Source: Terrisporobacter othiniensis (lineage in GTDB: Bacteria > Bacillota > Clostridia > Peptostreptococcales > Peptostreptococcaceae). Taken from it: 28,762 bases of DNA. The notes under the pieces were generated by a model. That model worked only from the letters and a program-made list of their open reading frames with translations, searched no databases and was not told where the DNA came from. The DNA lies in the NCBI RefSeq assembly GCF_000808015.1, contig NZ_JWHR01000155.1, positions 1 through 28,762 on the forward strand. Reading direction: 5' to 3'. Below, piece by piece: positions 1 to 7,864 of this stretch. A program made the translations under genes and the position numbers. Numbering within the stretch: position 1 is the first letter of the stretch; each line of letters begins with the position of its first letter.

Positions 1-104
1 TCTGAATACTTATAAGTAAAAAATCAATAAAATTTTTATTTACTTTATATATTTTAATAACATACTATTTCTTTCTAATATATATGATTTATGATGTTAC
101 AAAA

Positions 105-149
105 AATAAAAAACAAACACCTTTTTAATTCTAGTGTTTGTTTTTTATT
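105..149. terminator. Bidirectional intrinsic terminator
   Basis: A perfect 16-bp inverted repeat (105-120 with 134-149) encloses a 13-nt loop. The arms are A-rich on the left and T-rich on the right, so either strand gives a hairpin followed by a U tract. It probably ends transcription of genes lying to the left of the window. The leftward phage operon stops at 417, so it could also stop read-through from that side. Confidence 0.7.
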
Positions 150-416
150 AATTCTATACTTAATGAGGGTAGCATATTAATTTTAACTACAAATTAATAT
201 GCATATAGCTTTAATAATATTATTTTTTAAAAGTAATGCTTATCGTAACATTGTTTAGCACTAGCAATATTATTAAAAAATATATCATAGCTACCCCCCT
301 ATATTCATTTTTATTTTACTATATTATATTTTAAAGTATAAAATTCAGAACTGTAATTTCCAAGATACTATATTCCAAAAAAGTATTATAAGCACTTTGT
401 ACAGCCTCTCTCCCTC
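150..416. other. Intergenic region with a 130-bp palindromic element
   Basis: No credible gene lies here. GGGTAGC at 167-173 is the reverse complement of GCTACCC at 290-296. Inside lies a 10-bp hairpin near 174-200 (ATATTAATTT paired with AAATTAATAT), plus a further AATAATATT/AATATTATT pair. This looks like a small MITE-like or structured element. The remaining bases (297-416) show nothing recognisable. Confidence 0.35.
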
Positions 417-668
417 TTACTTCCCTTTCAACAAATGCCTCATCTGAGCATAAGAAAGATCATACTTCTTCCTAATCATCTCGCCATTCTTCCCATTGTA
501 CTCTTTCACAATCTTCCTATTCCTATCATAAATCATCAAATTCTTATACATAGGTATATACAGATTAGCCCCTCCATAAAACCTGGCAACCTCTACAAAC
601 TTGTCCATACCAATAATATCAATCAAATTATGCAAACTTACAGGAACATCCTCTTTATATATTTCCAT
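417..668 (-). CDS. Mor-type transcription activator family protein (small)
   Basis: This 83-aa protein has the layout of the Mor/C (phage Mu middle-operon activator) family. An N-terminal helical segment carries the 'IIGMDKFVEVARFYGG' pattern, followed by an 'LYIP' strand, and a C-terminal helix-turn-helix (about residues 62-83, 'RKKYDLSYAQMRHLL'). Such small Mor-like proteins are common in clostridial genomes and phages and probably bind DNA. The start is supported by AAAGGAG seven bases upstream. It is the last gene of the leftward phage-type cluster, 114 bases beyond the DnaC-like gene. Family assignment is by motif recognition; the target promoter is unknown. Confidence 0.75.
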   Translation of the reverse strand: MEIYKEDVPVSLHNLIDIIGMDKFVEVARFYGGANLYIPMYKNLMIYDRNRKIVKEYNGKNGEMIRKKYDLSYAQMRHLLKGK

Positions 669-782
669 ACTTTCACTCCTTTATATAAATAAATTTTAAT
701 ATTATTTCCTACTAGGTAATTATATCTTATTATACTTTCTGCAATGTATTTTCAAGTACTTCTATATGCCCTCCTACTTCAC

Positions 783-1535
783 CTAATACATCTCAGCTCT
801 TAGATTTCTCAGCCTATGATTATCACTATTTCCATCAAACACTACCACATTTTCTCTTGCCATTTCCACAATTCTACTCCCCACAGCTTCATCAAAATCT
901 AGAATTTCCTCCACACTTTTCTCTGTGGAAATAATCATGGGCTTTTCTTGCAAATATCTGGTGTTTATTATTCTATAAATATAGCTAAGATCAGCTGGCG
1001 TGGCCTTTCCTTTTAGAAAATCGTCCATAAAAAGTACGGTGGGGTTTGTGTATTTTTCCATTTCCCTCATGTGATTTTCCTCGTCGTTGATACTTTGTTT
1101 CAGATTTACCATCATGTTGTTATACTCCACGTATCTACAGGTCACATTATCACTTATAAGTTTGAGCATAGACGCTATTCCCAGGTGAGTTTTACCCGTG
1201 CCTGGTCTTCCACAAATAAGCAAAGAGTCCTTGTTTTCTTTAAAATTTAAACAAAACTTCAGTACTTGGCTTTTGGCTTTTATTTGATATTGATCTTCAC
1301 AGACATAATTTGCAAAGGTCTTTTTCTTAAAAGCTGAGCTTAGTCCGCATTTTTCTAGCTTTTCAAAGACTTGTTTCTTTGCTAAACATTGACAGGGAAT
1401 GGCCACATCACAGTTGTTTTCTCTTGTTTCAAAAATATAACCTCTGTCTCTGCACTTTGGACAGTTGTAGCTATCTGGAACAAGTGTGGCACTTTCCATA
1501 AGTTTTTTTGCCCTTTTTAACAAATTTTTATCCAT
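783..1535 (-). CDS. DnaC-like phage replication protein (helicase loader ATPase)
   Basis: This 250-aa AAA+ ATPase of the DnaC/IstB type would load the replicative helicase onto phage or host DNA. The N-terminus has a cysteine cluster typical of this group (C25-x2-C28, C42, C48-x-C50), probably binding zinc. Walker A is GRPGTGKT at residues 109-116 and Walker B is VLFMDD at 167-172. A 'STEKS' sensor-like segment lies near 204 and a C-terminal arginine-rich stretch ends the protein. The start follows a GGGGG ribosome binding site and lies 8 bases after the stop of the DnaD-like gene, so the two are one operon. This is the usual pair in Firmicutes phage early regions. I see no sign of disruption. 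Confidence 0.9.
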   Translation of the reverse strand: MDKNLLKRAKKLMESATLVPDSYNCPKCRDRGYIFETRENNCDVAIPCQCLAKKQVFEKLEKCGLSSAFKKKTFANYVCEDQYQIKAKSQVLKFCLNFKENKDSLLICGRPGTGKTHLGIASMLKLISDNVTCRYVEYNNMMVNLKQSINDEENHMREMEKYTNPTVLFMDDFLKGKATPADLSYIYRIINTRYLQEKPMIISTEKSVEEILDFDEAVGSRIVEMARENVVVFDGNSDNHRLRNLRAEMY

Positions 1536-1543
1536 TTTTCCCC

Positions 1544-2680
1544 CTAACTAACACCCAGCTTCTTTTCTAAATCATTCATTTCAGCTAACATTTTTTCATC
1601 AATTTTCTCTTTTTTGCTGGATTTATTTTTTAGTTTATGTTTTTCCAAATCATTTTCTACTGCATATTTGTTTCTGTTTGCCATTTCCATCTCTTTTGTT
1701 TTTAAAGCTTCCAGTGTGTAGATATTTTGATCATGCCATTTCTTGATTATACCCTTCAAATAAGCTGGGTTCACGCTGCTTTTATCTATGCAAATTTCTA
1801 TGGCTCTTTTAAACAAAGCCCACTCTATCTTTTCTGACAACTCTATAAAATAGTTCCTATTGGCAGGATAAATAGGCCCTATGTTTTCCTCATAAAGCTT
1901 AATTATTTTTGATAAGTTTTCACTTACAGACTCATCTACACACTCATTCACTAATTTGTTTTGTGATTTTTTATTTTTCTTTTGTTTTTTATCTTTGTGA
2001 AATCCTTTATTTAAATCTATATGTAACTCTTTTTCTTTCTTTAACTCTTTGTCTAATTCTGTATCTATATATGGTGTTACATTTTTGTTACAAAAAGTTT
2101 CATCACCTTTTAAAGTGTCTTCTTCATTATTTATAATCACATTTACTTTTTTAGAAATTACTTTGTCTTCTTTCACAGTTCCTTTATCTTTTTCAGTAGA
2201 TTTTTCCTCTTTTTTAGTAGCTCCTTCTACTTTTTCACTAAATCCTTCCTTTTCTTTAGTCGGTCCTTCTACTTTTTCAGTAGATCCTTCATCTTCTTTA
2301 TATAAATCTTCCTCTTTTTTAGTTTCTCTGTGTTTTCTTACACGCTTAGCAGTTTCACTTTCACGCCCAGTCAGCTCATTTACTTGCAACAAAAGAAACT
2401 CATCAGAGGATACACATTCCATAAGATTAGCTCTTTCCAAAAAGTCCACCGTTGCTTTTACATCTTCCACCTTCTCATCAAGCAACAAAGCCAGCTCTTC
2501 TTCAAAAGTATCTTGCAAATTATCAAAGAAAAGTTTGCTCTCATTTTTCAAAGAGTGCAAAAGCATCTTTTGATAAATAATTATATAAACTGCTCCTTTT
2601 TCCATATTTCTTAAAATTTTTATTTCCTTTTGTCTGAAGAATTCATCTTGTATTTTTAACCAAAAATAAGTTTTCGCCAT
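1544..2680 (-). CDS. Phage replisome organiser, DnaD-like replication initiator
   Basis: The N-terminal ~120 residues match the phage replisome-organiser N-terminal domain ('YFWLKIQDEFF...KEIKILR'). A long hydrophilic linker full of imperfect 'EKVEG/TKKEE' repeats follows, and a DnaD-type C-terminal domain covers about residues 255-330 (a 'YLKGIIKKWHDQN' element is visible). Such proteins melt or remodel the phage origin and recruit the helicase loader, which is the next gene. I place the start at ATG 2680 (MAKTY, 378 aa), not the in-frame GTG at 2689, because GAGGTGG lies five bases before the ATG and overlaps the stop of the upstream antirepressor gene. That arrangement implies translational coupling. 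The repetitive charged linker is the main oddity. Confidence 0.85.
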   Translation of the reverse strand: MAKTYFWLKIQDEFFRQKEIKILRNMEKGAVYIIIYQKMLLHSLKNESKLFFDNLQDTFEEELALLLDEKVEDVKATVDFLERANLMECVSSDEFLLLQVNELTGRESETAKRVRKHRETKKEEDLYKEDEGSTEKVEGPTKEKEGFSEKVEGATKKEEKSTEKDKGTVKEDKVISKKVNVIINNEEDTLKGDETFCNKNVTPYIDTELDKELKKEKELHIDLNKGFHKDKKQKKNKKSQNKLVNECVDESVSENLSKIIKLYEENIGPIYPANRNYFIELSEKIEWALFKRAIEICIDKSSVNPAYLKGIIKKWHDQNIYTLEALKTKEMEMANRNKYAVENDLEKHKLKNKSSKKEKIDEKMLAEMNDLEKKLGVS

Positions 2681-2690
2681 TTTATCCACC

Positions 2691-3518
2691 TCATTCTAAT
2701 AATTTCACTTCTTTTATCACATTTTCATTAACTAATAAATTTCTAAAAAATTCCCTTCCTTTGGGATTTATCAAAGTTTGCACACCACTATGACCACTTT
2801 CACAGCTAAATTCTTTCATATGAAAACAATCCATAAATTTTGCATAGGGCTTAATATTTCCTTTTTTATCTCTGTAACAGTAGTTACTTAAAAGCAACCA
2901 ATTTACCAGAAGATTTTCCCTCACACCAAATAGCTTTGACGTATCCCTAAAATTTGTGTTTAAAGTTCTGCTCTTTTCTTCCTTTATATATGTAGATTGT
3001 GCTACAGTATCATCAGTTGAAATAGGCTCTATCATATAACCATCATAATCAGAGCTTCCCATATTCACGGAATCTTTACTATTCATAAAGTCTTCACTGT
3101 AGTTACTATAGTTATTAGTGTGGTTACTATAATCAGTGTAGTTTCTCATACTTCTTCTCGTTATCTCCAGCAAGCTTCCCAGTGCCACTTGAGCAGATTT
3201 TAATTTTTTCTCCACATTTATCAAATACCTTCTTGCTACCTTTCCTTTTTCACTTTGCTGAAGTAGAGCTATTTCCTTTGCCATGTTTATGCTCATCATA
3301 TAGTCAACTACTGTTTGCTCTCCTTGAGTAGTGAACACCTTTGTATAAGTTTTTTCATAGTCTTCACCTTCCACAAAACCATAGCCAATCATTTTTAAAT
3401 ACCATTGTTTAAAGTTTGTTTTTGTTTCTAAAAAGCTGTGATAACTTCTGGCACTTACTAAGACCTCACTTTCCTCTGTTATGGAAAATGGTATTAAATT
3501 ATTCAAATTACATTCCAT
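2691..3518 (-). CDS. AntA/AntB antirepressor with C-terminal KilA-C-type domain
   Basis: This 275-aa protein starts with the AntA/AntB antirepressor fold (about residues 10-110). It has the characteristic 'F..W...I.....EG.DY' spacing and 'EKGKVARRYLINVE' motif. The middle (115-165) is rich in Asn, Tyr and Ser and is probably disordered. The C-terminal ~90 residues ('LFGVRENLLVNWLL' to the end) resemble the phage antirepressor KilAC domain. Phage antirepressors inactivate a lysogeny repressor, and the XRE gene just upstream is the natural partner. The start has a strong AAGGAGGGG site and the stop overlaps the next gene's ribosome binding site. Function is inferred from family. Confidence 0.85.
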   Translation of the reverse strand: MECNLNNLIPFSITEESEVLVSARSYHSFLETKTNFKQWYLKMIGYGFVEGEDYEKTYTKVFTTQGEQTVVDYMMSINMAKEIALLQQSEKGKVARRYLINVEKKLKSAQVALGSLLEITRRSMRNYTDYSNHTNNYSNYSEDFMNSKDSVNMGSSDYDGYMIEPISTDDTVAQSTYIKEEKSRTLNTNFRDTSKLFGVRENLLVNWLLLSNYCYRDKKGNIKPYAKFMDCFHMKEFSCESGHSGVQTLINPKGREFFRNLLVNENVIKEVKLLE

Positions 3519-3539
3519 ACTTCCCCTCCTTAAAATAAT

Positions 3540-3577
3540 AGAGAGCTATCATATTAAAATTAGTATGACAGCTCTCT
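3540..3577 (-). terminator. Hairpin terminator after the XRE regulator gene
   Basis: A 14-bp stem (3540-3553 with 3564-3577, one mismatch, 10-nt loop) lies between the XRE gene and the antirepressor gene. On the minus strand the hairpin is followed by a moderately T-rich run. It would partly separate repressor from antirepressor transcription, as expected for a lysogeny switch. Confidence 0.6.
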
Positions 3578-3647
3578 TAGTGTATTGGTTATTAAATTTT
3601 AAAAGATATATTATTATTAAAATATCATAATCTTATACTTCTTTAGA

Positions 3648-4178
3648 TTAATTTATTAAATATTCCCAAAGACTCTTTAATATTGCCCAGTTGTCTACGC
3701 ACTCACCCTTTAATTCCATATCATTTAAGTTTTCCTCATTGTTATGTAGTATCTTATCACAATACTCAATAGATTTTTCATGTTCATCAAGAGATTGATA
3801 TATTATTCCACATCTAAACAGGTGCTCACTATCTCTATCAAAAATAATAGCTAAAGATAAATAAATATTTAAAGACTCTTCATACTTATTTTCAAAATAT
3901 ATCTTATCTACATTAGATAATTTATCTTCCACATTTTTGTCTATCTCTGAAATTTTGTCACTGGAATTCTCATCTTCTCCATGTAAATGAATATAATAAT
4001 CTCTGTAAGTAATATCTAAATCTAAAGCCTTTGCAATAGCTTCAATATTATAGCTCCTTGGGTTACACCTTCTTGCTTCTATGTTTTTTATAGTACCCCT
4101 AGATACTCCAGATTTTTCAGCTAACTCCTCTACAGTATACCCCAACTCTTTTCTTCTTTGCCTAAAATCAATCCCCAT
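3648..4178 (-). CDS. XRE-family helix-turn-helix regulator with TPR-like C-terminus
   Basis: In this 176-aa protein, residues 4-58 form an HTH_3 domain ('RQRRKELGYTVEELAEKSGVS', then 'IEAIAKALDLDI'). After an acidic linker (67-90) come helical tetratricopeptide-like segments (about 92-150, 'YFENKYEESLNIYLSLA' and 'DEHEKSIEYCDKIL'). This organisation is found in Firmicutes phage repressors and in peptide- or protein-responsive XRE regulators. It precedes the antirepressor and replication genes, so it is a candidate lysogeny repressor of this cassette. Two direct ATGGTCAA copies upstream are possible operators. The exact role is inferred. Confidence 0.8.
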   Translation of the reverse strand: MGIDFRQRRKELGYTVEELAEKSGVSRGTIKNIEARRCNPRSYNIEAIAKALDLDITYRDYYIHLHGEDENSSDKISEIDKNVEDKLSNVDKIYFENKYEESLNIYLSLAIIFDRDSEHLFRCGIIYQSLDEHEKSIEYCDKILHNNEENLNDMELKGECVDNWAILKSLWEYLIN

Positions 4179-4240
4179 AACTCATCCCTTTTCTTAATTA
4201 ATTTTTATAATATAATTATACTAAATTTTTCAATTTAATA

Positions 4241-4259
4241 ATGGTCAACTTATGGTCAA
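4241..4259. promoter_or_regulatory. Possible operator: direct repeat ATGGTCAA
   Basis: ATGGTCAA occurs at 4241-4248 and again at 4252-4259, exactly one helical turn apart. It lies about 60 bases upstream of the XRE gene, in the divergent space shared with the plus-strand DUF1659 operon. On the minus strand each copy reads TTGACCAT, which could also serve as a -35 element. Spacing and location suit an autoregulatory site, but no binding data exist. Confidence 0.35.
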
Positions 4260-4471
4260 TTTTGCTGAAATATAATTAACTTCTAACTATTCATTACATT
4301 TTAACCTGCTAATTTGCATATTCTTAAGAATTTTTCAGTTTTTAGTAAAATATTTTAATCATATATCTTTTCTCCTTTATTCTCACTTTAGTAATACCAT
4401 ATTATTAAAGGTTAACTTACCTATACTATAATGGGGAATTATCCTTAATATAAATTTAAGGAGGTAGTAAA

Positions 4472-4693
4472 ATGGCAGTAGTTTCAACTCCCAATGCTTC
4501 TTCTATCAAGGTTAAATTTGATCATGGTACAGATTTAAACGGAGATAGAGTAATAAAGACAAAAACTTATTCTAGCATAAAATCAGGTGCTACAAATGAT
4601 AATGTTATGTCCGTTGTAATTGCCCTATCAGACTTACAACAACATACACTATGTGGTACAAACAGACTAGATAACTCATCTTTATCTGAATAA
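4472..4693 (+). CDS. DUF1659 domain protein
   Basis: This 73-aa protein matches the DUF1659 family: a short beta-rich protein with a 'KTKTYSSIKSGATNDNVMSVVIALSDLQ' type core and a terminal Leu/Ser tail. The function of the family is unknown. It is usually encoded next to DUF2922 and YvrJ genes, exactly the order seen here. A strong AAGGAGGT site lies eight bases upstream of the ATG. A possible -10 element (TATAAT in 4421-4435) precedes it, with no clear -35. Confidence 0.8.
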   Translation: MAVVSTPNASSIKVKFDHGTDLNGDRVIKTKTYSSIKSGATNDNVMSVVIALSDLQQHTLCGTNRLDNSSLSE

Positions 4694-4699
4694 AAGGAA

Positions 4700-4751
4700 G
4701 GCGCCAACGATATGTCTTTGCTATCGCTTCAGACAAATCCGTTGCTTAAAA
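4700..4751 (+). repeat. 52-nt structured repeat, copy A
   Basis: This unit begins GGCGCCAAC and ends CCGTTGCTTAAAA, exactly like copy B. CAAC pairs with GTTG as an outer stem. The inner stem is ATATGTCT with AGACAAAT (7 of 8 pairs) around a 13-nt loop containing ATC and TTC. The unit is more GC-rich than its surroundings and lies between two genes of the same small operon, so it is probably present in the mRNA. Confidence 0.7.
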
Positions 4752-4765
4752 TTTGCTATGCTCAT

Positions 4766-4817
4766 GGCGCCAACTAGTTACCTTCATTATCATTTCAGGT
4801 AACTCCGTTGCTTAAAA
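4766..4817 (+). repeat. 52-nt structured repeat, copy B
   Basis: Same length and same termini as copy A, 14 bases downstream. The inner stem here is AGTTACCT with AGGTAACT. Compared with copy A, three stem pairs have changed on both sides (T-A to G-C, G-C to A-T, T-A to C-G), so pairing is kept while sequence differs. That is direct covariation evidence for a selected hairpin. Confidence 0.7.
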
Positions 4818-4841
4818 ACATATTTTATAGGAGGTTAAATT

Positions 4842-5066
4842 ATGGATGAAAAAAGACTTTTAATGACTTTTAAAAATACCTTAGGTAATAGCTTTACTAT
4901 TACTGTAGATGATCCAAGGGAAGACTTGGAGGAACAAGAAATCATAGATGCTATGAACTTAATAAAAGACAAAAACATATTCCAACCAAAAGGTTATGAC
5001 ATAGCTACATGTGTTTCTGCTAAAGTAGTTGACTCTACAACTACTGAGTACGACTTAGAAGTTTAA
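4842..5066 (+). CDS. DUF2922 domain protein
   Basis: This 74-aa protein has the DUF2922 pattern: a short beta-rich N-terminus ('LLMTFKNTLGNSFTITVDDPREDL'), then 'ALNLI..KNIF' like 'AMNLIKDKNIF', and a C-terminal strand ending in an acidic tail. The family has no known function. It is typically the second gene of the DUF1659-DUF2922-YvrJ set found in many spore-forming Firmicutes. AGGAGGT seven bases upstream supports the start. Confidence 0.85.
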   Translation: MDEKRLLMTFKNTLGNSFTITVDDPREDLEEQEIIDAMNLIKDKNIFQPKGYDIATCVSAKVVDSTTTEYDLEV

Positions 5067-5080
5067 TCGAGGTGAGTTAA

Positions 5081-5230
5081 ATGGCTGATTTACAATCTCT
5101 CATAGCTAATCTAGGTTTTCCCATAGCAATTTCTCTCTACTTGTTAGTTAGAATTGAAGGGAAACTACAAGCTTTGACAGATAGTATTAACGACCTGTCT
5201 CATAACATAATTAAAATAAAAGACAACTAA
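5081..5230 (+). CDS. YvrJ family small membrane protein
   Basis: This 49-aa protein starts at an ATG preceded by GAGGTGAG. One hydrophobic segment ('LGFPIAISLYLLV', residues 11-23) is followed by a charged amphipathic helix ('RIEGKLQALTDSINDL') that reads like a short coiled coil. This is the hallmark of YvrJ-family proteins and of small phage holin-like or regulatory membrane peptides. The gene lies 14 bases after DUF2922 and ends the three-gene operon. Function is unknown. Confidence 0.85.
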   Translation: MADLQSLIANLGFPIAISLYLLVRIEGKLQALTDSINDLSHNIIKIKDN

Positions 5231-5313
5231 AAAATTCGCTTCGCTTAAGCCACTGCGTGGGCGCTCCACTTCATATCGCCAACGGCTTCGCCCGTTGCTC
5301 AAGTCACAAAGTT
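5231..5313 (+). repeat. GC-rich palindromic stretch related to the 52-nt repeats
   Basis: This stretch is much richer in G and C than its surroundings. It contains GCCAACGG-loop-CCCGTTGCTCAAG, which shares the CCAAC and GTTGCT-AAG ends of the two upstream repeat units, but with a shortened stem. A second part folds as alternative short hairpins (CCAC/GTGG and GTGG/CCAC). It is probably a diverged member of the same dispersed repeat family. No gene is credible here. Confidence 0.45.
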
Positions 5314-5356
5314 GGAAATTATATGTTATCCACAGAGCAGATAACATATAATTTCC
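5314..5356. repeat. Perfect 17-bp inverted repeat containing a DnaA-box sequence
   Basis: The arm at 5314-5330 pairs perfectly with 5340-5356 around a 9-nt loop. TTATCCACA, identical to the DnaA-box consensus, lies at the arm-loop border (5326-5334). No T run follows on the plus strand. It may be a terminator for the DUF1659 operon or a mobile-element remnant. A single DnaA box is not enough to claim an origin. Confidence 0.55.
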
Positions 5357-5367
5357 TTCAATATAAA

Positions 5368-5401
5368 AAATAGCTATAGGAGATTAATCCTATAGCTATT
5401 T
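5368..5401 (-). terminator. Intrinsic terminator of the membrane protein gene
   Basis: A perfect 13-bp stem (5368-5380 with 5389-5401) with an 8-nt loop is followed on the minus strand by a run of six T. It lies 65 bases past the stop of the leftward membrane protein gene. The plus-strand side is also mildly T-rich, so it may act in both directions. Confidence 0.75.
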
Positions 5402-5465
5402 CTATTAGTTTTCATATCTTTTATACATCTATTTCTTTTTCCCTCAAAAATTTTTCTTCTATTTT

Positions 5466-6416
5466 TTATTCTATGGAGTCTTTACAAGCTTTTAATATCT
5501 TATCTATATTTTCTTTAGTATAATCAAGATCTCCATCTATACTCAGTACACTATTTTTATAAATAATTATACGCTCTTTATCCTCGCCCATAAATACTTT
5601 CTCTGCATTCCAATTTTTCAACTCTTTTTTATTATTGTTTTCTTTAATAATTGTGTAATTACTTACTTTATCATAAATGCTTTTGACACCTCTATCTAAA
5701 ACCCATTTGTAGTCACTTGAAAAATACTCTATTTCTAAATAAGCTTTATCTTTTCGATCAGTATAATAAGTTTTATCTATTGTATCGTAAATAGTTTGAC
5801 TAAAATAAACATCCTTTGCAAATATTGTTTTTCTTATTTCTAATTCATCCTCTGATTCACCTTTAATTTTATCATTTAGCTCATTTAAGCTTAAGTTTAA
5901 GCTAGTATTTGGTCTATCTTCCTTTGACATGGAGTTAGCTTTAATAGTAATAGCTAATAATATAGTTAATAAAACTAGTAATATAATTGCCTCCACTTTT
6001 TCATATTTTATTCTTTTTTTAACTGACTTAATTGGTATGCTATACTCATATTTCTCTTTAGATATATCTACTCTATATTTAAATAAGTAATTTATTTCTC
6101 TGATACACTTTATTAAACTCATTATGAGAAGTAGAATAGATAAAAATACCATAAATATTTTCCAATAACTTGTTACTGTATAGCAAAAACTTACATTATA
6201 AGAGTCATAAATATTAATAGTAAAAGTTGTAAGAATCATAAAATATACAAAGTTTATTGATAGCCCACTTTTCATAAAAGTTTTAAAATGTTTTCTATTT
6301 AATTTTTCTTTTTCAAATATCAAGTTTTCACTATCTTTATTTTTTAATTTCCAATTAGCATAATCCATTTGTTTTATGTAGTTTTCAATATCATCTCTTT
6401 TCCTCTTTTTTCCCAT
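5466..6416 (-). CDS. Unrecognised three-helix membrane protein
   Basis: I do not recognise this family. Starting at ATG 6416 (MGKKRK, 316 aa), it has a basic N-terminus, two close membrane segments (about residues 52-70 and 83-105), a third one at 141-160, and then about 155 polar residues with a lysine- and aspartate-rich sequence. An in-frame ATG at 6437 also exists, but AGGAGG lies six bases before the 6416 ATG, right after the stop of the MFS gene, so the shorter form is preferred. The close spacing indicates co-translation with the transporter. Nothing in the sequence suggests an enzyme. Confidence 0.7.
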   Translation of the reverse strand: MGKKRKRDDIENYIKQMDYANWKLKNKDSENLIFEKEKLNRKHFKTFMKSGLSINFVYFMILTTFTINIYDSYNVSFCYTVTSYWKIFMVFLSILLLIMSLIKCIREINYLFKYRVDISKEKYEYSIPIKSVKKRIKYEKVEAIILLVLLTILLAITIKANSMSKEDRPNTSLNLSLNELNDKIKGESEDELEIRKTIFAKDVYFSQTIYDTIDKTYYTDRKDKAYLEIEYFSSDYKWVLDRGVKSIYDKVSNYTIIKENNNKKELKNWNAEKVFMGEDKERIIIYKNSVLSIDGDLDYTKENIDKILKACKDSIE

Positions 6417-6429
6417 ATTCAACCTCCTA

Positions 6430-7638
6430 TTAGTCATTTACATTTTTTAAATTCTTAATCAACATCATTCCCACTGCTCCAACAATACAAATAACAGTAA
6501 TTATCATCCAAGCCTGAAACATACCTAAATCATCTATTACACCACCCATTATCATAGGACCCATAGCATATCCTGCACCTGATATCATGGGAACAATGGA
6601 ACTTATCCTTCCTCTGTGAGATGAAGGTGTATTATTTGCAATAAAAGCTTGGGCATTTGTTGCTATAAGGACTTCCCCAATAGTTAAAGCTAATGTTGCA
6701 GCAAAGAACAACACTTTATAATCTGCAAAAGCATATATGACAAAACTTAGTCCATACAACATTCCCCCAGCACTCATAATATTTAAGGTTCTAAATTTTT
6801 TAGTTAAATAAGTCAATATAGGTGTAAAAGTTATTACTATAAACCCATTGAACCCACCTAAAAATCCATAAAGTCTAGCTCCATTTTCCTGGAACAATTC
6901 CCCTAACTGAATAGGCAATGTAAATACCCACTGACTATATGCAAATTGATATAATAGCATCATTACAGGAAATAAAATAAGTATTGGTCTTTTTAAGATT
7001 ACACTTAATGTTGATACTTTTAAATCTTGTTCTTCTTCATAATCCACTGCAACTTCCTTTTGTCTACTTGGTTCTTTTATGTATAATACAATTAATAAAA
7101 GAGCAACTATAGTAGTCAGAGCATCACCTATAAAAATTAAAGGTAAATAATCCTTATATAAAAATCCTCCAATTATAGGTCCTATGGAAAATCCTATGTT
7201 TACACCCATATATAATAAAGAATAAGAACTCTTTCTATTGCTTTCATTTGTTAAATCTGCATTTAGAGCATCATAGGCTGGCGTTGACATGGAATAAAAA
7301 CAAGATGATAGTATCATGATTTTAGCCGTTGTGATTGATAGTGGAATAATTCCACAAATTATAAGCATTAAAATACCAAGTATCTGAAACATGGTTATTA
7401 CTTTTTTTCTTCCTATTGTATCTGCCAATTTTCCACCTATTATTATGCAGGGCACTTGACATATTGCCATGAAAGTTACAAATTCCCCAGCTTCTCCTGC
7501 ACTCATTCCCAGCTTTTGAGTAAGTATCAAAGACATCAAAGGTTGAACAAATGCACCTAATGAGTTGACTATTTTTCCTATAAACAGTATATATATTTCC
7601 CTGGGAAGGCCTTTGTAGGTATTCAATAAGTTTTTCAT
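6430..7638 (-). CDS. Major facilitator superfamily transporter
   Basis: This 402-aa protein has about twelve hydrophobic segments in two halves. The MFS motif A between helices 2 and 3 is visible as 'GGKLADTIGRKK' (about residues 68-79), and a basic loop (residues ~190-210) separates the halves. The sequence resembles the multidrug-efflux branch of the family (MdtG/MdtH-like), exporting small molecules by proton exchange. The substrate cannot be read from the sequence. A GAGGGGAT site precedes the start, and the membrane protein gene follows directly, so both are one operon. Confidence 0.85.
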   Translation of the reverse strand: MKNLLNTYKGLPREIYILFIGKIVNSLGAFVQPLMSLILTQKLGMSAGEAGEFVTFMAICQVPCIIIGGKLADTIGRKKVITMFQILGILMLIICGIIPLSITTAKIMILSSCFYSMSTPAYDALNADLTNESNRKSSYSLLYMGVNIGFSIGPIIGGFLYKDYLPLIFIGDALTTIVALLLIVLYIKEPSRQKEVAVDYEEEQDLKVSTLSVILKRPILILFPVMMLLYQFAYSQWVFTLPIQLGELFQENGARLYGFLGGFNGFIVITFTPILTYLTKKFRTLNIMSAGGMLYGLSFVIYAFADYKVLFFAATLALTIGEVLIATNAQAFIANNTPSSHRGRISSIVPMISGAGYAMGPMIMGGVIDDLGMFQAWMIITVICIVGAVGMMLIKNLKNVND

Positions 7639-7864
7639 TTCATCCCCTCGCTTAATTTATGATTTCACTATTAAGTTTAGTTTACACAGGGCTACAACAC
7701 AATTATTTTTATATTTTAAATTAGATTTTTCTTTCATAATCATTTTTTATAGGAAGATAAAATCCTTACAATGAAAAAATTCCCTCACAATATACTCCAC
7801 TCCCATTCTTTGATTAAAAATCTAGTGATTGGTTACAGATCATACGAACTACTTTTTATAAATA
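7639..7864. other. Intergenic region
   Basis: No gene, hairpin or clear promoter is recognisable in this 226-base AT-rich spacer. It presumably holds the promoter of the MFS operon on the minus strand, but I could not fix -35 and -10 elements with confidence. Confidence 0.4.

Noticed and set aside
2049..2573. Long plus-strand ORF (174 codons) opposite the DnaD-like gene
   Set aside because: It is the antisense of the repetitive lysine/glutamate linker, has low-complexity Ser/Phe sequence and no ribosome binding site.
5326..5334. Replication origin suggested by a perfect DnaA box
   Set aside because: Only one box is present, with no cluster, no AT-rich unwinding element in order and no dnaA/dnaN or rep gene.
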